64,000 bases of DNA from Paraburkholderia phytofirmans PsJN (GTDB taxonomy: Bacteria; Pseudomonadota; Gammaproteobacteria; Burkholderiales; Burkholderiaceae): NCBI RefSeq assembly GCF_000020125.1, contig NC_010681.1, forward strand, positions 1,116,001-1,180,000, written 5' to 3'. The translations under genes and the position numbers were made by a program. Below the pieces are notes generated by a model. That model ran no database searches. It had not been told where the DNA came from and saw only the letters and a list, made by a program, of their open reading frames with translations. Below, piece after piece: positions 1 to 8,971 of this stretch; the stretch's first letter is position 1, and the number at the start of each line of letters is the position of its first letter.

Positions 1-36
1 GATATTTTGTGAAAGTGTTTCGAGTTCGGTGAGCAT
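1..36 (-). CDS. 5' end of an unidentified gene running off the left edge
   Basis: Only the first 12 codons are inside the window, reading MLTELETLSQNI from an ATG at 36. An AGAGGA Shine-Dalgarno-like sequence lies about 8-9 bases upstream on the minus strand (around 49-54), which makes this a credible start. The fragment looks like the start of a short helical protein. I cannot assign a family from 12 residues. The gene diverges from btuB. Confidence 0.5.
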   Translation of the reverse strand, partial: MLTELETLSQNI

Positions 37-88
37 CTGCTGCGTCCTCTAAAGACATCGCATTTTAGCGCGGAATGTCGCAGGTTCC

Positions 89-110
89 GACAATTGTCTC
101 GTTTCGAGAC
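89..110. promoter_or_regulatory. Overlapping palindromes upstream of the left-edge gene
   Basis: GACAATTGTC (89-98) is a perfect 10-bp palindrome. It overlaps a second inverted repeat, GTCTCG-TTT-CGAGAC (96-110). The pair lies about 55-75 bases upstream of the minus-strand start at 36, a usual place for an operator. No regulator is recognised; the assignment is by position and symmetry only. Confidence 0.3.
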
Positions 111-222
111 GTAACAACATCGCTTTATGCAGGCTTTTTATCGACCATATGATGAAAAAGTACTCACGCGTCGGACAAATGCCTGCACTTAACAGAACGC
201 ATGGCCCGCGGTTTCACCCTTC

Positions 223-251
223 TTGACGGACTCCGAGGCCGCTCCTAAACT
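223..251 (+). promoter_or_regulatory. Sigma-70 promoter of the btuB operon
   Basis: TTGACG (223-228) and TAAACT (246-251) are separated by 17 bp. Transcription would start near 258, just before the cobalamin riboswitch, so the whole riboswitch would be in the leader. This fits control after initiation by cobalamin. Confidence 0.6.
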
Positions 252-261
252 GCCCGCACTC

Positions 262-500
262 TGGTGCCCGCGTGCGCTTTTCAAACGGCGCACGCAGTTA
301 AACGGGAAGCAGGGCGCGCGATTCAACCGAACGCGCCAACCTGCGCTGCCCCCGCAACGGTAAGCGACCGCATTCGTCATGCAAGTCGATTCTGATCGCG
401 TGTTGAAAGTTCAACTCGCGAGTGTGCCACTGCGCGTCTCGCGTGGGAAGGCGGGATCGATGTGTCGCCAGCCCGGATACCGGCCAGAGGGAGAGGCACG
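262..500 (+). promoter_or_regulatory. Cobalamin (adenosylcobalamin) riboswitch upstream of btuB
   Basis: The core blocks of the cobalamin aptamer appear in order: GGGAAGC near 304, CTGCCCCCGCAACGGTAAGCG (345-365), CCACTG near 427, GGGAAGGC near 445, and a B12-box-like GCCAGCCCGGATACCGGCC (467-485). The ends can pair as a closing P1 stem (GGTGCC near 263, GGCAC near 495). About 95 bases separate it from the btuB start, room for an expression platform that hides the ribosome-binding site. It should lower expression of the receptor and downstream import genes when cobalamin is plentiful. The exact ends are estimates. Confidence 0.9.
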
Positions 501-593
501 TCACGCGCGAAAATGTTAAATACGCGGGCGCCTCGTTACGCATCGGCCTGCGGGGAAGCGGGCCGCGCACGCTATCCACAGGACTTTCATCCC

Positions 594-2483
594 ATGCTGT
601 CCCCCATCGCCCGCGCGGCGCTGCTCGCCTTTGCGAGCCTGCCGATCGTCGTGCACGCGCAAGCTGCGTCTTCAAGTGCATCTTCTTCCGCGCAGGATTC
701 ATCGGCTGCGGAGCCGTCTGCGGCGGTGCTGTCGCCCGTGGTGGTGACCGCGGATCGCGCGCCGCAAGCACTTGTCGACACGATCCCGCAGACGTCTCTA
801 TTCGATCAGCAGGATATCGCCGACACCACCGCGACCGATTTGCCCGGCCTCCTGCAACTCGCACCCGGCGCGCAAATCTCGCGCACAGGTGGTCCCGGTT
901 CGACAGCCAGTCTCTCTTTACGCGGCGCGTCGTCGACGCAATCGCTGCTGCTGATCGACGGCGTGCGCGTCGATTCGGTGAGTCTCGGTGCCCCGCAACT
1001 CGCGCAGATTCCGCTCGACCAGATCGATCACGTCGAGGTAGTGAACGGCAACGTGTCGGCGTTATACGGCTCGGGCGCGATCGGCGGCGTGGTGCAGGTG
1101 TTCACGAAAGACGGCGGCGACCATCCGCCCCGTTTCAATTTTTCGCTCGGCTACGGCAGCTATCACACGCAGACGCAGCAGGCGGGCGTGAACGGCGCAT
1201 TGGACAAAGACGGCAAGACGACCTTCAGCATTTCGCTCGCGCGTTCGAAGGACGACGGCTTTTCGTCGCTGAACACGAAGGAGGCGCCCAACGCCAATCC
1301 GAATGCGAACGGCTATCTTAACGAGAGCATCTCGGCCTCGCTGCGTCACAAGTTCAACGACAGATGGGACGCCGGCGTCAGCTACTTCCAGTCGAACGGC
1401 AACAACAGCTACGACAATGCGTACGGTGTGCCGACCGATCTGAACAACCTGTATAGCAAGGTGCGCCAGGTCTCGGCGTTCGCGAACGGCAAGCTGGCGG
1501 ACTGGTGGACCACGCACTTCATCGTCGCCGAGGGCGACGACCGCAGCGTGTCAAACACCAACGGCGTGTACAACGGCCGCTTCGATACCGACAATCGCCA
1601 GTACACATGGCAGAACGATTTCGCGCTGGCCGCACAGCAGAAGTTGCAGGTCGGCTATGAGCATCTCGACCAGAGCCTCGACTCGGACACGTTCGCGGCG
1701 CCGGATCGTCATGTGGATTCGGGCTTCGCCGGCTATACGGGGCGCTTTGGACGCAACCAGATTCAGGCCAACGTGCGGCGCGACCAGTATTCCGATTTCG
1801 GCGGAGCGAACAGTTACTATCTCGGCTACGGCTTCGACATCACCGGCCATTGGAAGGTGAGCGCAAGCTATTCGGATTCGTTTCGCGCGCCGAGCTTCGA
1901 CGATCTGTACTATCCGTTCAGCGGCAATCCGTCTATCCAGCCGGAGCGCAGCCATTCGATCGAAGCCGCGCTGCAGTACGCATCGAATGCGCTCGGCGTG
2001 ATGCGTCTGACCGCATTCCAGACGCGCTATTCGAATCTGATCAACTATGAGCAGGTGACGCCCGGCATCTATCTGGCCGAGAACGTCGGGCATGCGAAGG
2101 TGCAAGGACTCGAAGGATCGTGGAGCGGCCATGTCGGCAAGACGGACGTGCGCGCTTCCGTAACGCTGCAGAATCCCGTCGATCTCGACAACGATGCCGA
2201 CCTCGTGCGGCGCGCCCGGCGCTTCGGCGCGCTGACGGTGAACCGCAGCATCGCCGGGTGGCGTGTAGGCGGCGAGTGGATCGTGAGCGGCCCGAGCAAT
2301 GACAGCAGCGGCAAGCTGGGCGGCTATGGCGTGGTGAATCTGTCGGCGCGCTACAACATCACGAAAGCATGGTACGTGGCCGCGCAAATCCAGAATCTGT
2401 TGGACAAGGACTATGAAACGGCCTACTCGTATAACTCGCCGCGGCGCGGTGCGTATCTCACGGTTGGTTGGCAGCAGCAGTGA
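594..2483 (+). CDS. btuB: TonB-dependent vitamin B12 outer-membrane receptor BtuB
   Basis: Predicted 629-aa outer-membrane receptor that takes up cobalamin using TonB energy. The ATG at 594 begins a typical signal peptide (MLSPIARAALLAFASLPIVVHAQA); in-frame starts further upstream fall inside the riboswitch and are rejected. A Ser/Ala-rich stretch leads to a TonB box (PVVVTA, about residues 48-53). A plug domain (about 60-180, with LLIDGVRVDSVSLG and LYGSGAIGGVVQ) is followed by a 22-strand barrel ending in aromatic strands. The riboswitch upstream and btuC, btuD and cob genes downstream make cobalamin the likely substrate. A related corrinoid such as cobinamide is also possible, since cobU is present. 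Confidence 0.92.
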   Translation: MLSPIARAALLAFASLPIVVHAQAASSSASSSAQDSSAAEPSAAVLSPVVVTADRAPQALVDTIPQTSLFDQQDIADTTATDLPGLLQLAPGAQISRTGGPGSTASLSLRGASSTQSLLLIDGVRVDSVSLGAPQLAQIPLDQIDHVEVVNGNVSALYGSGAIGGVVQVFTKDGGDHPPRFNFSLGYGSYHTQTQQAGVNGALDKDGKTTFSISLARSKDDGFSSLNTKEAPNANPNANGYLNESISASLRHKFNDRWDAGVSYFQSNGNNSYDNAYGVPTDLNNLYSKVRQVSAFANGKLADWWTTHFIVAEGDDRSVSNTNGVYNGRFDTDNRQYTWQNDFALAAQQKLQVGYEHLDQSLDSDTFAAPDRHVDSGFAGYTGRFGRNQIQANVRRDQYSDFGGANSYYLGYGFDITGHWKVSASYSDSFRAPSFDDLYYPFSGNPSIQPERSHSIEAALQYASNALGVMRLTAFQTRYSNLINYEQVTPGIYLAENVGHAKVQGLEGSWSGHVGKTDVRASVTLQNPVDLDNDADLVRRARRFGALTVNRSIAGWRVGGEWIVSGPSNDSSGKLGGYGVVNLSARYNITKAWYVAAQIQNLLDKDYETAYSYNSPRRGAYLTVGWQQQ

Positions 2484-2513
2484 TGCTTGCGCCTCTTCGC
2501 TGAGTGCGCGCGG

Positions 2514-3566
2514 ATGAATCGCCACTCGAGTTCGATGCCCGCCACTTTGCGCGGGATGAGCGCGAAGCGCGCGGCCGCGATCTGGCTGGCGCTCGCGGGA
2601 ATCGCGCTGGCGGTGCTGATGGCGTCGCTCGCGCTCGGCAGCGTAACGCTCGCGCCGATGCGCGTGCTGGCGGCGCTGATGCCGTCGCATGCGCCGGCTT
2701 CAGGTTCGTCCGACCTGGCCGCCGAGATCGTCCGCACGCTGCGTTTGCCGCGAGCGGTGGCGGGCTTCGCCTGTGGCGCGTTGCTCGCGTTGGCCGGCGC
2801 GTTACTGCAAGTGCTGCTGCGTAATCCGCTGGCCGAGCCCTATGTATTGGGCGTATCGGGCGGTGCGGCGAGCTTCGCGCTGATTGCGATGATCGCCGGT
2901 TGCGCATGGTGGATCGTCGACGCGAGCGCATTCGCCGGCGCGTTCGTGTCGATCCTGCTGGTACTAGGCCTGGCGCGCCGCGAGTTGTGGCGCGGCGAGC
3001 CGCAGGACACCTCGCCGCGTTTGCTGCTGACCGGCGCGGTGATCGCGGCGGGCTGGGGCGCGCTCATTACTTTGCTGCTCAACCTCGCGCCGGACAACCG
3101 CTTGCGCGGCATGCTGTTCTGGCTGACCGGCGACCTCAACGGCGGCGCGATGCCGTGGACGGCGCTCGCCGCGCTCGTCATCGTGCTGGTTGCGATCGTG
3201 CCGGCCGCGCCGCGTCTGAATGTGCTGCTGCGTGGCGACGCCGCCGCGCAGGCGTTAGGCGTCGCGGTGATGCCGCTGCGTCTGCGGGTATATCTGGTGG
3301 CCTCGCTCGCGGCGGCCGCGGCGGTGACGACGGCGGGCACCATCGGCTTTGTCGGACTGGTCGTGCCGCACATGCTGCGGCTCGCGTTCGGCAACGATCA
3401 GCGCATGCTGCTGCCGGCCGCCGCGCTCGGCGGCGGCGTCGCGGTGATGGGCGCGGACCTGATCGCGCGCACCGTGATCGCGCCGGCGCAATTGCCGGTC
3501 GGCGTGATCACGTCGATCATCGGCGTGCCGGTGTTTCTGTGGATGCTGCTGCACAGGCGCCGATAA
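2514..3566 (+). CDS. btuC: Cobalamin ABC transporter permease BtuC (FecCD family)
   Basis: 350-aa inner-membrane permease of the FecCD/BtuC family. It has about ten hydrophobic segments and the family motifs LRLPRAVAGFACGALLALAGALLQVLLRNPLAEP near the N-terminus (quoted here only as a landmark split over residues 65-100) and a TIGFVGLVVPHMLR loop that contacts the ATPase near residue 285. It would carry corrinoid from BtuF across the inner membrane as a dimer with BtuD. I chose the ATG at 2514; an ATG at 2535 is also possible. The stop overlaps the btuD start by one base (TAATG), indicating translational coupling. Confidence 0.9.
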   Translation: MNRHSSSMPATLRGMSAKRAAAIWLALAGIALAVLMASLALGSVTLAPMRVLAALMPSHAPASGSSDLAAEIVRTLRLPRAVAGFACGALLALAGALLQVLLRNPLAEPYVLGVSGGAASFALIAMIAGCAWWIVDASAFAGAFVSILLVLGLARRELWRGEPQDTSPRLLLTGAVIAAGWGALITLLLNLAPDNRLRGMLFWLTGDLNGGAMPWTALAALVIVLVAIVPAAPRLNVLLRGDAAAQALGVAVMPLRLRVYLVASLAAAAAVTTAGTIGFVGLVVPHMLRLAFGNDQRMLLPAAALGGGVAVMGADLIARTVIAPAQLPVGVITSIIGVPVFLWMLLHRRR

Positions 3567-4408
3567 TGCAAACCCGTCACGCTCCTTCTCATGACGCTAC
3601 CCTCGGCGCGCAACGTCTGACCTTGCGTGCCGGCGCGCGCACCTTGCTCGATGCCTTCACGCATACCTTCTACGCCGGCGAGATCTGGTGCATCGCCGGC
3701 CCGAACGGCGCGGGCAAGACGACTTTGCTCTCCACACTCGCGGGTTTGCTGCAGCCGTCGGCCGGACATGTCGAACTCGACGGCGTGCGCCTCGCCGACT
3801 GGCCGCCGCTGTCGCTCGCACAACGCCGCGCGCTGATGCCGCAAAGCGCGCCTGACGCATTCAGCGCGAGCGTGCTCGATATCGTGATGCTGAACCGCTT
3901 CCCGCATCTCACCGGGTGGGGCTGGGAGCGCGAAGCCGATCGCGAAGCGGCGCACGCGGCGCTGGATCTGCTGGGACTCGCCGCCTTCGCCGCGCGCGAT
4001 GTGCTGTCGCTCTCCGGCGGCGAACGGCAACGCGTGGCGCTGGCGGCGGTGCTGTGCCAGGACGCGCCGTTGCTGCTGCTCGACGAACCGTTGGCGCATC
4101 TCGATCTGCATCATCAGATCGATTGCCTCGAAGCGCTAGCCGCGTGGACGCGCGCGCCTCGGCGTACAGTCATGTTTTCGTGCCACGACCTGAACTTCGC
4201 GCGCCGTTTCGCGACCCATGCGCTGCTGCTCGACGGCGCGGGCGGCGCATATGCCGGACCGGTGCACGACGTGTTGACGCCTACGCTCGCGAGCCGCGCA
4301 TTCGGCTATCCGTTGCTTCTGATTCGCGACGGCGAACACGAGGCGCTGATTCCCGCGCCGCGCGCGCGTCACGAATCGCCTGCCGGCCATGACGCGCCGG
4401 CAAGCTGA
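3566..4408 (+). CDS. btuD: Cobalamin ABC transporter ATP-binding protein BtuD
   Basis: 280-aa ABC ATPase of the iron-chelate/B12 class. The Walker A is GPNGAGKTT (about residue 49), the signature LSGGERQRVALA (about 150), the Walker B LLLLDEPLAHLD (about 172), and the H-loop motif is SCHDLN. The ATG at 3566 shares a base with the btuC stop. With BtuC it forms the importer; BtuF is encoded in the opposing cluster at 6.9-7.8 kb. The C-terminal 30 residues are charged and carry no domain I recognise. Confidence 0.9.
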   Translation: MQTRHAPSHDATLGAQRLTLRAGARTLLDAFTHTFYAGEIWCIAGPNGAGKTTLLSTLAGLLQPSAGHVELDGVRLADWPPLSLAQRRALMPQSAPDAFSASVLDIVMLNRFPHLTGWGWEREADREAAHAALDLLGLAAFAARDVLSLSGGERQRVALAAVLCQDAPLLLLDEPLAHLDLHHQIDCLEALAAWTRAPRRTVMFSCHDLNFARRFATHALLLDGAGGAYAGPVHDVLTPTLASRAFGYPLLLIRDGEHEALIPAPRARHESPAGHDAPAS

Positions 4409-4454
4409 TCGCTTTATTCCCGCTTGATTCCAACATCCTCTTTCAGACACGCTC

Positions 4455-5516
4455 ATGACTTCATTGCCACGCTTGCCCGGATTGCCCGAAGTCGAACCGC
4501 TCGATCAAACGCTGCGTGACGAGTTGCAGCACATCATCGATACCAAGACGAAGCCGCCGGGCAGTCTCGGCCGGCTTGAAACGCTCGCGCGTCAGATGGG
4601 CTTGATTCAGCGCACCACGCATCCCACCGTGACGCGCCCGGCGATGATCGTGTTCGCCGGCGACCACGGCGTCGCCGAGGAGGGCGTGAGTCCTTATCCG
4701 CAAGCGGTGACCGCGCAGATGGTCGCCAACTTTCTCGCGGGCGGCGCGGCAATCAATGCGTTGAGCCGCGTCTCGGGCATCGAGCTCGAAGTCGTGAATG
4801 CGGGCATTGCGACGCCGTTGCCATCCACCGCGGGCCTTATCGACATTCCGATTGCGGCCGGCACCCGCAACTTCGCGCGCGAACCGGCTATGAGCCGCGA
4901 CCAGGCGATCGCCGCGATGCAGGCGGGCGCGGCGCGCGTGCGGCATCACGCGGCGCTCGGCACCAATGTGATCGGCTTCGGCGAGATGGGCATTGCGAAC
5001 ACTTCGGCGGCCGCGTGTCTGATGAGCCGCTTGTGCGGCGTGCCGATCGACGAATGCGTCGGCCGCGGCACGGGCCTCGACAACGCGGGGCTCGCGAAGA
5101 AGCGCAATGTGCTGGCGTCGGCGCTCGCGCGTCACCCCGTATCCAGCGATCCGCTCGACGTGCTCGCCACCTTCGGCGGCTTCGAGATCGCGATGATGGC
5201 GGGCGCGTATCTCGCGGCCGCCGAGGCGCGCATGACGATTCTGGTCGACGGCTTCATCGGCACTTCGGCCTTGCTGATTGCCGACGCCTTTGCGCCGAGC
5301 ATGCGTGAGTACTGCGTGTTCGCGCATGCGTCGAACGAAGCGGGGCATCGGCGCATGCTCGATCATTTCGGCGCGCTGCCATTGCTGTCGCTCGACATGC
5401 GTCTCGGCGAAGGCACAGGCGCGGCGCTCGCGGTGCCGCTGTTGCGCGCGGCAACGGCGTTCATCAACGAAATGGCGAGCTTCGAATCGGCCGGCGTGAC
5501 GAATCGCGATGCGTGA
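4455..5516 (+). CDS. cobT: Nicotinate-nucleotide--dimethylbenzimidazole phosphoribosyltransferase CobT
   Basis: 353-aa cytoplasmic enzyme that activates the lower-ligand base (5,6-dimethylbenzimidazole or an analogue) to alpha-ribazole phosphate, using nicotinate mononucleotide. Family landmarks are KPPGSLGRLE near residue 35, FAGDHGVAEEGVSPYP near 75, GEMGIANT near 177, and RLGEGTGAALA near 315, which holds the catalytic glutamate. Length is normal. It lies 46 bases after btuD and 42 before cobS, and is probably in the riboswitch-controlled transcript. Confidence 0.93.
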   Translation: MTSLPRLPGLPEVEPLDQTLRDELQHIIDTKTKPPGSLGRLETLARQMGLIQRTTHPTVTRPAMIVFAGDHGVAEEGVSPYPQAVTAQMVANFLAGGAAINALSRVSGIELEVVNAGIATPLPSTAGLIDIPIAAGTRNFAREPAMSRDQAIAAMQAGAARVRHHAALGTNVIGFGEMGIANTSAAACLMSRLCGVPIDECVGRGTGLDNAGLAKKRNVLASALARHPVSSDPLDVLATFGGFEIAMMAGAYLAAAEARMTILVDGFIGTSALLIADAFAPSMREYCVFAHASNEAGHRRMLDHFGALPLLSLDMRLGEGTGAALAVPLLRAATAFINEMASFESAGVTNRDA

Positions 5517-5558
5517 TCCGCTCGATCCTTCAGACAGAAACGCACGCCTCGCACACTC

Positions 5559-6335
5559 ATGAATCCGCTCGCTGAACTGCGGTACTTCTTCACTGCGCTC
5601 GGCTATTTCACGCGTGTGCCCGTGCCGCGTTGGGTCGGCTATGAGCCGCATTATCTGAACGCGGCGGCGCGTTATTTCCCGCTCGTTGGCGTATTGATCG
5701 GCGGATTGAGCGCGCTCGTCTATCTCGCCGCGCTGCGCGTATTCCCGGCGGGCGTGGCGGTGCTGTTGTCGATGGCCGCGTCGCTGCTCGTAACCGGCGC
5801 GTTTCACGAAGACGGTCTCGCCGATTGCGTCGATGCGTTCGGTGGCGCCTATACGCGCGAAGACGTATTGCGAATCATGCATGACTCACGCATCGGTGCT
5901 TTCGGCGCCATCGCGCTCGTCATCGCGCTTGCATTGAAGTGGCAAACGCTCGCCGCATTGCCGCCGATGCGCGCCGCAAGTCTAATGATTGCCGCGCACG
6001 CGGCGAGCCGTACCTGTGCGATCAGCTATCTGGCTACGCTCGATTACGTGCGTGCGGAAGGCAAGGCCAAACCGGTTGCGCAGCGCCTGAGCGTGGGGGC
6101 GTTCATCTGCGCCGCGATGTTCGGATTGCCGTGGTTGCTGTGGCCGAACGGGCTCGCCGCGCCGGACTGGCGCTTCGCGTGTTCAGTGGTTGTGGTTCTG
6201 GTCGTACTTCGTGCGGCAATGGGCCGATATTTTGTCAGACGCATTGGCGGCTATACCGGCGACTGCCTCGGCTTCGCGCAGCAAGTTTTTGAATTGAGCA
6301 TCTATCTGGTGGGGCTCGCATGGATATCGTCCTGA
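5559..6335 (+). CDS. cobS: Adenosylcobinamide-GDP ribazoletransferase CobS
   Basis: 258-aa integral membrane protein that joins adenosylcobinamide-GDP to alpha-ribazole (phosphate), the last assembly step of cobalamin. Family motifs are LGYFTRVPVP near the N-terminus, GAFHEDGLADCVDAFGG near residue 85, and MHDSRIGAFG near 108, rich in metal-binding acidic residues; several membrane segments follow. The coding end overlaps the start of cobC by 16 bases, so the two are coupled. Confidence 0.93.
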   Translation: MNPLAELRYFFTALGYFTRVPVPRWVGYEPHYLNAAARYFPLVGVLIGGLSALVYLAALRVFPAGVAVLLSMAASLLVTGAFHEDGLADCVDAFGGAYTREDVLRIMHDSRIGAFGAIALVIALALKWQTLAALPPMRAASLMIAAHAASRTCAISYLATLDYVRAEGKAKPVAQRLSVGAFICAAMFGLPWLLWPNGLAAPDWRFACSVVVVLVVLRAAMGRYFVRRIGGYTGDCLGFAQQVFELSIYLVGLAWISS

Positions 6336-6910
6336 TTCGTCATCCCGCGGTCGCGCTCGACGCGGGCGTGTGTTACGGCCACAGCGACGTGGCGCTAGCC
6401 GAAGATGCCGAGGTGTCGTCGACGACCCTTGCCCTGAAGCTCGCGACCTTGCAGGTGCCCGCGCCACGCGTGCTGATGTCGAGTCCGTTGAAGCGCTGCT
6501 CGGCGCTCGCCGCCGAGTTGGCGAACGACTTCGGCAGCGTCGTCAGTCACGACGACCGGCTGATGGAAATGAACTTTGGCAATTGGGAAGCGCAGCGCTG
6601 GGACGCGATCGATCGCGAATTGCTAGACGACTGGGCAGCCAACTTCGAACATGCGCGCGCGCATGGCGGCGAAAGCGTCGCGCAGTTCGTCGCGCGGGTG
6701 CGTGCATGGCTCGATGCATTCGCGCTCACGCGCGAGTTGTCGCCGGCTTATGTGGTCACACATGCGGGCGTGATGCGGGCGATCGCGTCGATCGTGCTGG
6801 ACGTGCCGCTGGAGCGCTGTTTGCGATGGTCGCTCGATACGACCGGGATCGTCTGGTTGCGCAGAAACGATGAAACGCAGCAGTGGGTGTTGGTGCGGTG
6901 GAATGCGTGA
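6320..6910 (+). CDS. cobC: Alpha-ribazole phosphatase CobC (histidine phosphatase family)
   Basis: 196-aa histidine-phosphatase-superfamily enzyme expected to remove the phosphate from alpha-ribazole phosphate or cobalamin 5'-phosphate. The N-terminal catalytic motif is LIRHP (an RHP variant of the common RHG). A second catalytic histidine is in THAGVMRAI near residue 149, and MEMNFGNWE is the usual acid region. Position directly after cobS supports the role; the reaction is inferred from family and context. The gene ends 29 bases from the convergent btuF stop and I see no terminator between them. Confidence 0.85.
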   Translation: MDIVLIRHPAVALDAGVCYGHSDVALAEDAEVSSTTLALKLATLQVPAPRVLMSSPLKRCSALAAELANDFGSVVSHDDRLMEMNFGNWEAQRWDAIDRELLDDWAANFEHARAHGGESVAQFVARVRAWLDAFALTRELSPAYVVTHAGVMRAIASIVLDVPLERCLRWSLDTTGIVWLRRNDETQQWVLVRWNA

Positions 6911-6939
6911 GACGTGGCTTGTAGTCTATCTTGCGTGAC

Positions 6940-7842
6940 TTACTGCGCGCCAGACTTCCTGCGTGAGCGCGCCGCTTCGAGGTCCTCGCACATTTGCTTC
7001 GCGCCTTGCGCGATGCGTGGCGCCGGGCGGTTGATCAGATCGCCGTCGATAGCAAAGAGATTGTTGTTCGCTACGGCGGTCAGGCTCGGCCATGAACGCC
7101 ATGCGCCGAGTTGCGGCAAGGTGGTGTCCGGTTTGGTCGCGCCCGGCGCTGCGGTGACGATCGCTTCCGGATTCGCGGCGAGCACCGCTTCGGTCGAAAC
7201 CGTCGGCACCAGCGGCTCGAGTTTGGCGAACACGTTGCGGCCACCGCATAGAGCGATCACGTCGCTGACCATGTGCTCGCCGTTGAGCGTCATCAACGGT
7301 TGATCCCACACCTGATAGAACACGCTGACGGGCGGCCGGCTCGCATACTGGTTGCGCAGCTTCGCGATGTCCTGACGATAGGCGGCGGCCGCCGCATCTG
7401 CCGTCGATGACGTGCCGAGCAATTGTCCGAGCTTCGTCAGCGACACGGCGACGTCGTCGAGATGATGCGGCTCGCTGAAGAACAGCGGAATGTGCATCTC
7501 GCGCAGGCGATCGAGCTGACGCTGCGCATTGCCATGCCGCCACACCACGATCAGATCGGGTTTGAGCGCGACGATGCGCTCGAGATCGAGCGCCTTGTTG
7601 TCGCCGACGCGCGGCAACTGTTTCGCTTCGGGCGGATAGTCGCTGTACGAAACGGCGCCGACCACTTTCGCGCCGCCGCCCGCGGCATACAGCAATTCGG
7701 TGACGTGCGGCGCGAGGCTGATCACACGTTGCGCGGGCGCGGGCAACGTGACGGTTGCGCCGGTGTCGTCGGTCACGGAGATGGCGGCGTGAGCGTGATG
7801 TGCGGTGATGAAGAGTGCGAAGGCGAGGGCGAGTCGGTTCAT
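6940..7842 (-). CDS. btuF: Corrinoid-binding periplasmic protein BtuF
   Basis: 300-aa class III substrate-binding protein. The ATG at 7842 begins a clean signal peptide (MNRLALAFALFITAHHAHA); upstream in-frame starts have no signal. The family core RVISLAPHVTELLYAAGGG and VGDNKALDLERIVALKPDLIVVW is followed by a long helix linking two lobes. It would capture corrinoid in the periplasm and pass it to BtuCD, encoded about 3 kb away on the other strand. It lies downstream of cobD in the cobU-cbiB-cobD-btuF run. No copy of the riboswitch precedes this operon, so import components may be regulated differently from BtuB. Confidence 0.88.
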   Translation of the reverse strand: MNRLALAFALFITAHHAHAAISVTDDTGATVTLPAPAQRVISLAPHVTELLYAAGGGAKVVGAVSYSDYPPEAKQLPRVGDNKALDLERIVALKPDLIVVWRHGNAQRQLDRLREMHIPLFFSEPHHLDDVAVSLTKLGQLLGTSSTADAAAAAYRQDIAKLRNQYASRPPVSVFYQVWDQPLMTLNGEHMVSDVIALCGGRNVFAKLEPLVPTVSTEAVLAANPEAIVTAAPGATKPDTTLPQLGAWRSWPSLTAVANNNLFAIDGDLINRPAPRIAQGAKQMCEDLEAARSRRKSGAQ

Positions 7843-7904
7843 CGGGCGAGGCTGCGGGGCGTGTAGTGATTGTGAGGGCGAGTTCGTCTTCTTTAAGTCA
7901 GCAG

Positions 7905-8966
7905 TCAGCCCACTCGCGCGGGATCGATTTCCTGTACGGCTTCGCGCAAGCTTTCTTCGAAGCGTGCCCATTCGGCGTCGCTCGCGGGCAAGCCGAATCG
8001 AACGCTTCCCGACGATGTGAATAGACGCGTCCACACGCCACGTCGTGCGAGGGCTTCGTGCAGAGCGGCAGCGCGTGGGTCGTCAGTCCACGCGAAGAGC
8101 GGGGTGCTGCATGTGTTGAAGCCTTGCGCATGCAGCAGACGGACCAGTCGCGCGCTTTCGGCATCGAGCCGGGCGCGCATATCGCGTTGCCAGGCTTCGT
8201 CGGCGAATGCGGCTTTGACGGCGTGACGGGCTGGACCGCTGACCGTCCAGGCGCCTAGCGTGACGCGCAAACTGTGGAGCAAAGCAGGCACGCCGAGTAC
8301 GAACCCCGCACGCACACCGGCGAGGCCGAAGAATTTTCCCGGCGAGCGCAACACGATCAAGCCCTCACGATGCGTGCTCGCCGCGAGCGAGGCAGACGGC
8401 ATCGTATCGGCGAAGGCTTCGTCGACCAGCAGCGTGCCGCCGCGCGCGCTCAACTGCGCATGCCAGTGCAGCAGCCTGGCGGCGCTCAGATGCGCGCCGG
8501 TCGGATTGTTCGGATTCACGACGATCACATGCCTGAGCGCTTCGGGCAACGTTTCCCAGGCGACATCGAGTGGCATCACTTCATGGCCGCTGCGCTCGAA
8601 TGCAGGCGCATATTCGCTGTACGTAAGCGGCGCGATGCCGACGCATGCGCGCGGCAGCAGCGCGGGCAGCGCGCGAATCGCCGCCTGACTGCCCGCGACC
8701 GGCAGCACATGCGCCGCATCAGGCGCGTTGTAATAACACGCGGCGCAAGCGGCGAAATCATCACCGTCGTCGGGCAGACGGCGCCAGGCGTCGGCGGGAA
8801 CCGGCGGGACCGGATAGCCGTGCGGATTGATACCCGTCGACAGATCGAGCCACTGCGCGTACGGAATGTCGTAGCGCTTGGCCGCTTCGTGCAAATTGCC
8901 GCCGTGCACGACCGGAGCTATCGCGGCGTGGGTTTCGTCCACGTGGCCGTTCACTGAATCAGCCAT
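7905..8966 (-). CDS. cobD: Threonine-phosphate decarboxylase CobD (PLP-dependent; CobC in Pseudomonas naming)
   Basis: 353-aa fold-type I PLP enzyme of the histidinol-phosphate aminotransferase type. It makes (R)-1-aminopropan-2-ol phosphate, the linker between the ring and the nucleotide loop. Visible motifs are HGGNLHEAAKRY and LDLSTGINPHGYP at the N-terminus, NPNNPTG near 170, DEAF near 205, and SPGKFFGLAGVRAGF near 230, which holds the PLP lysine. The ATG at 8966 begins 5 bases after the cbiB stop. An N-terminal extension in frame up to 9368 lies within cbiB and is a shadow. Confidence 0.9.
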   Translation of the reverse strand: MADSVNGHVDETHAAIAPVVHGGNLHEAAKRYDIPYAQWLDLSTGINPHGYPVPPVPADAWRRLPDDGDDFAACAACYYNAPDAAHVLPVAGSQAAIRALPALLPRACVGIAPLTYSEYAPAFERSGHEVMPLDVAWETLPEALRHVIVVNPNNPTGAHLSAARLLHWHAQLSARGGTLLVDEAFADTMPSASLAASTHREGLIVLRSPGKFFGLAGVRAGFVLGVPALLHSLRVTLGAWTVSGPARHAVKAAFADEAWQRDMRARLDAESARLVRLLHAQGFNTCSTPLFAWTDDPRAAALHEALARRGVWTRLFTSSGSVRFGLPASDAEWARFEESLREAVQEIDPARVG

Positions 8967-8971
8967 GAGAA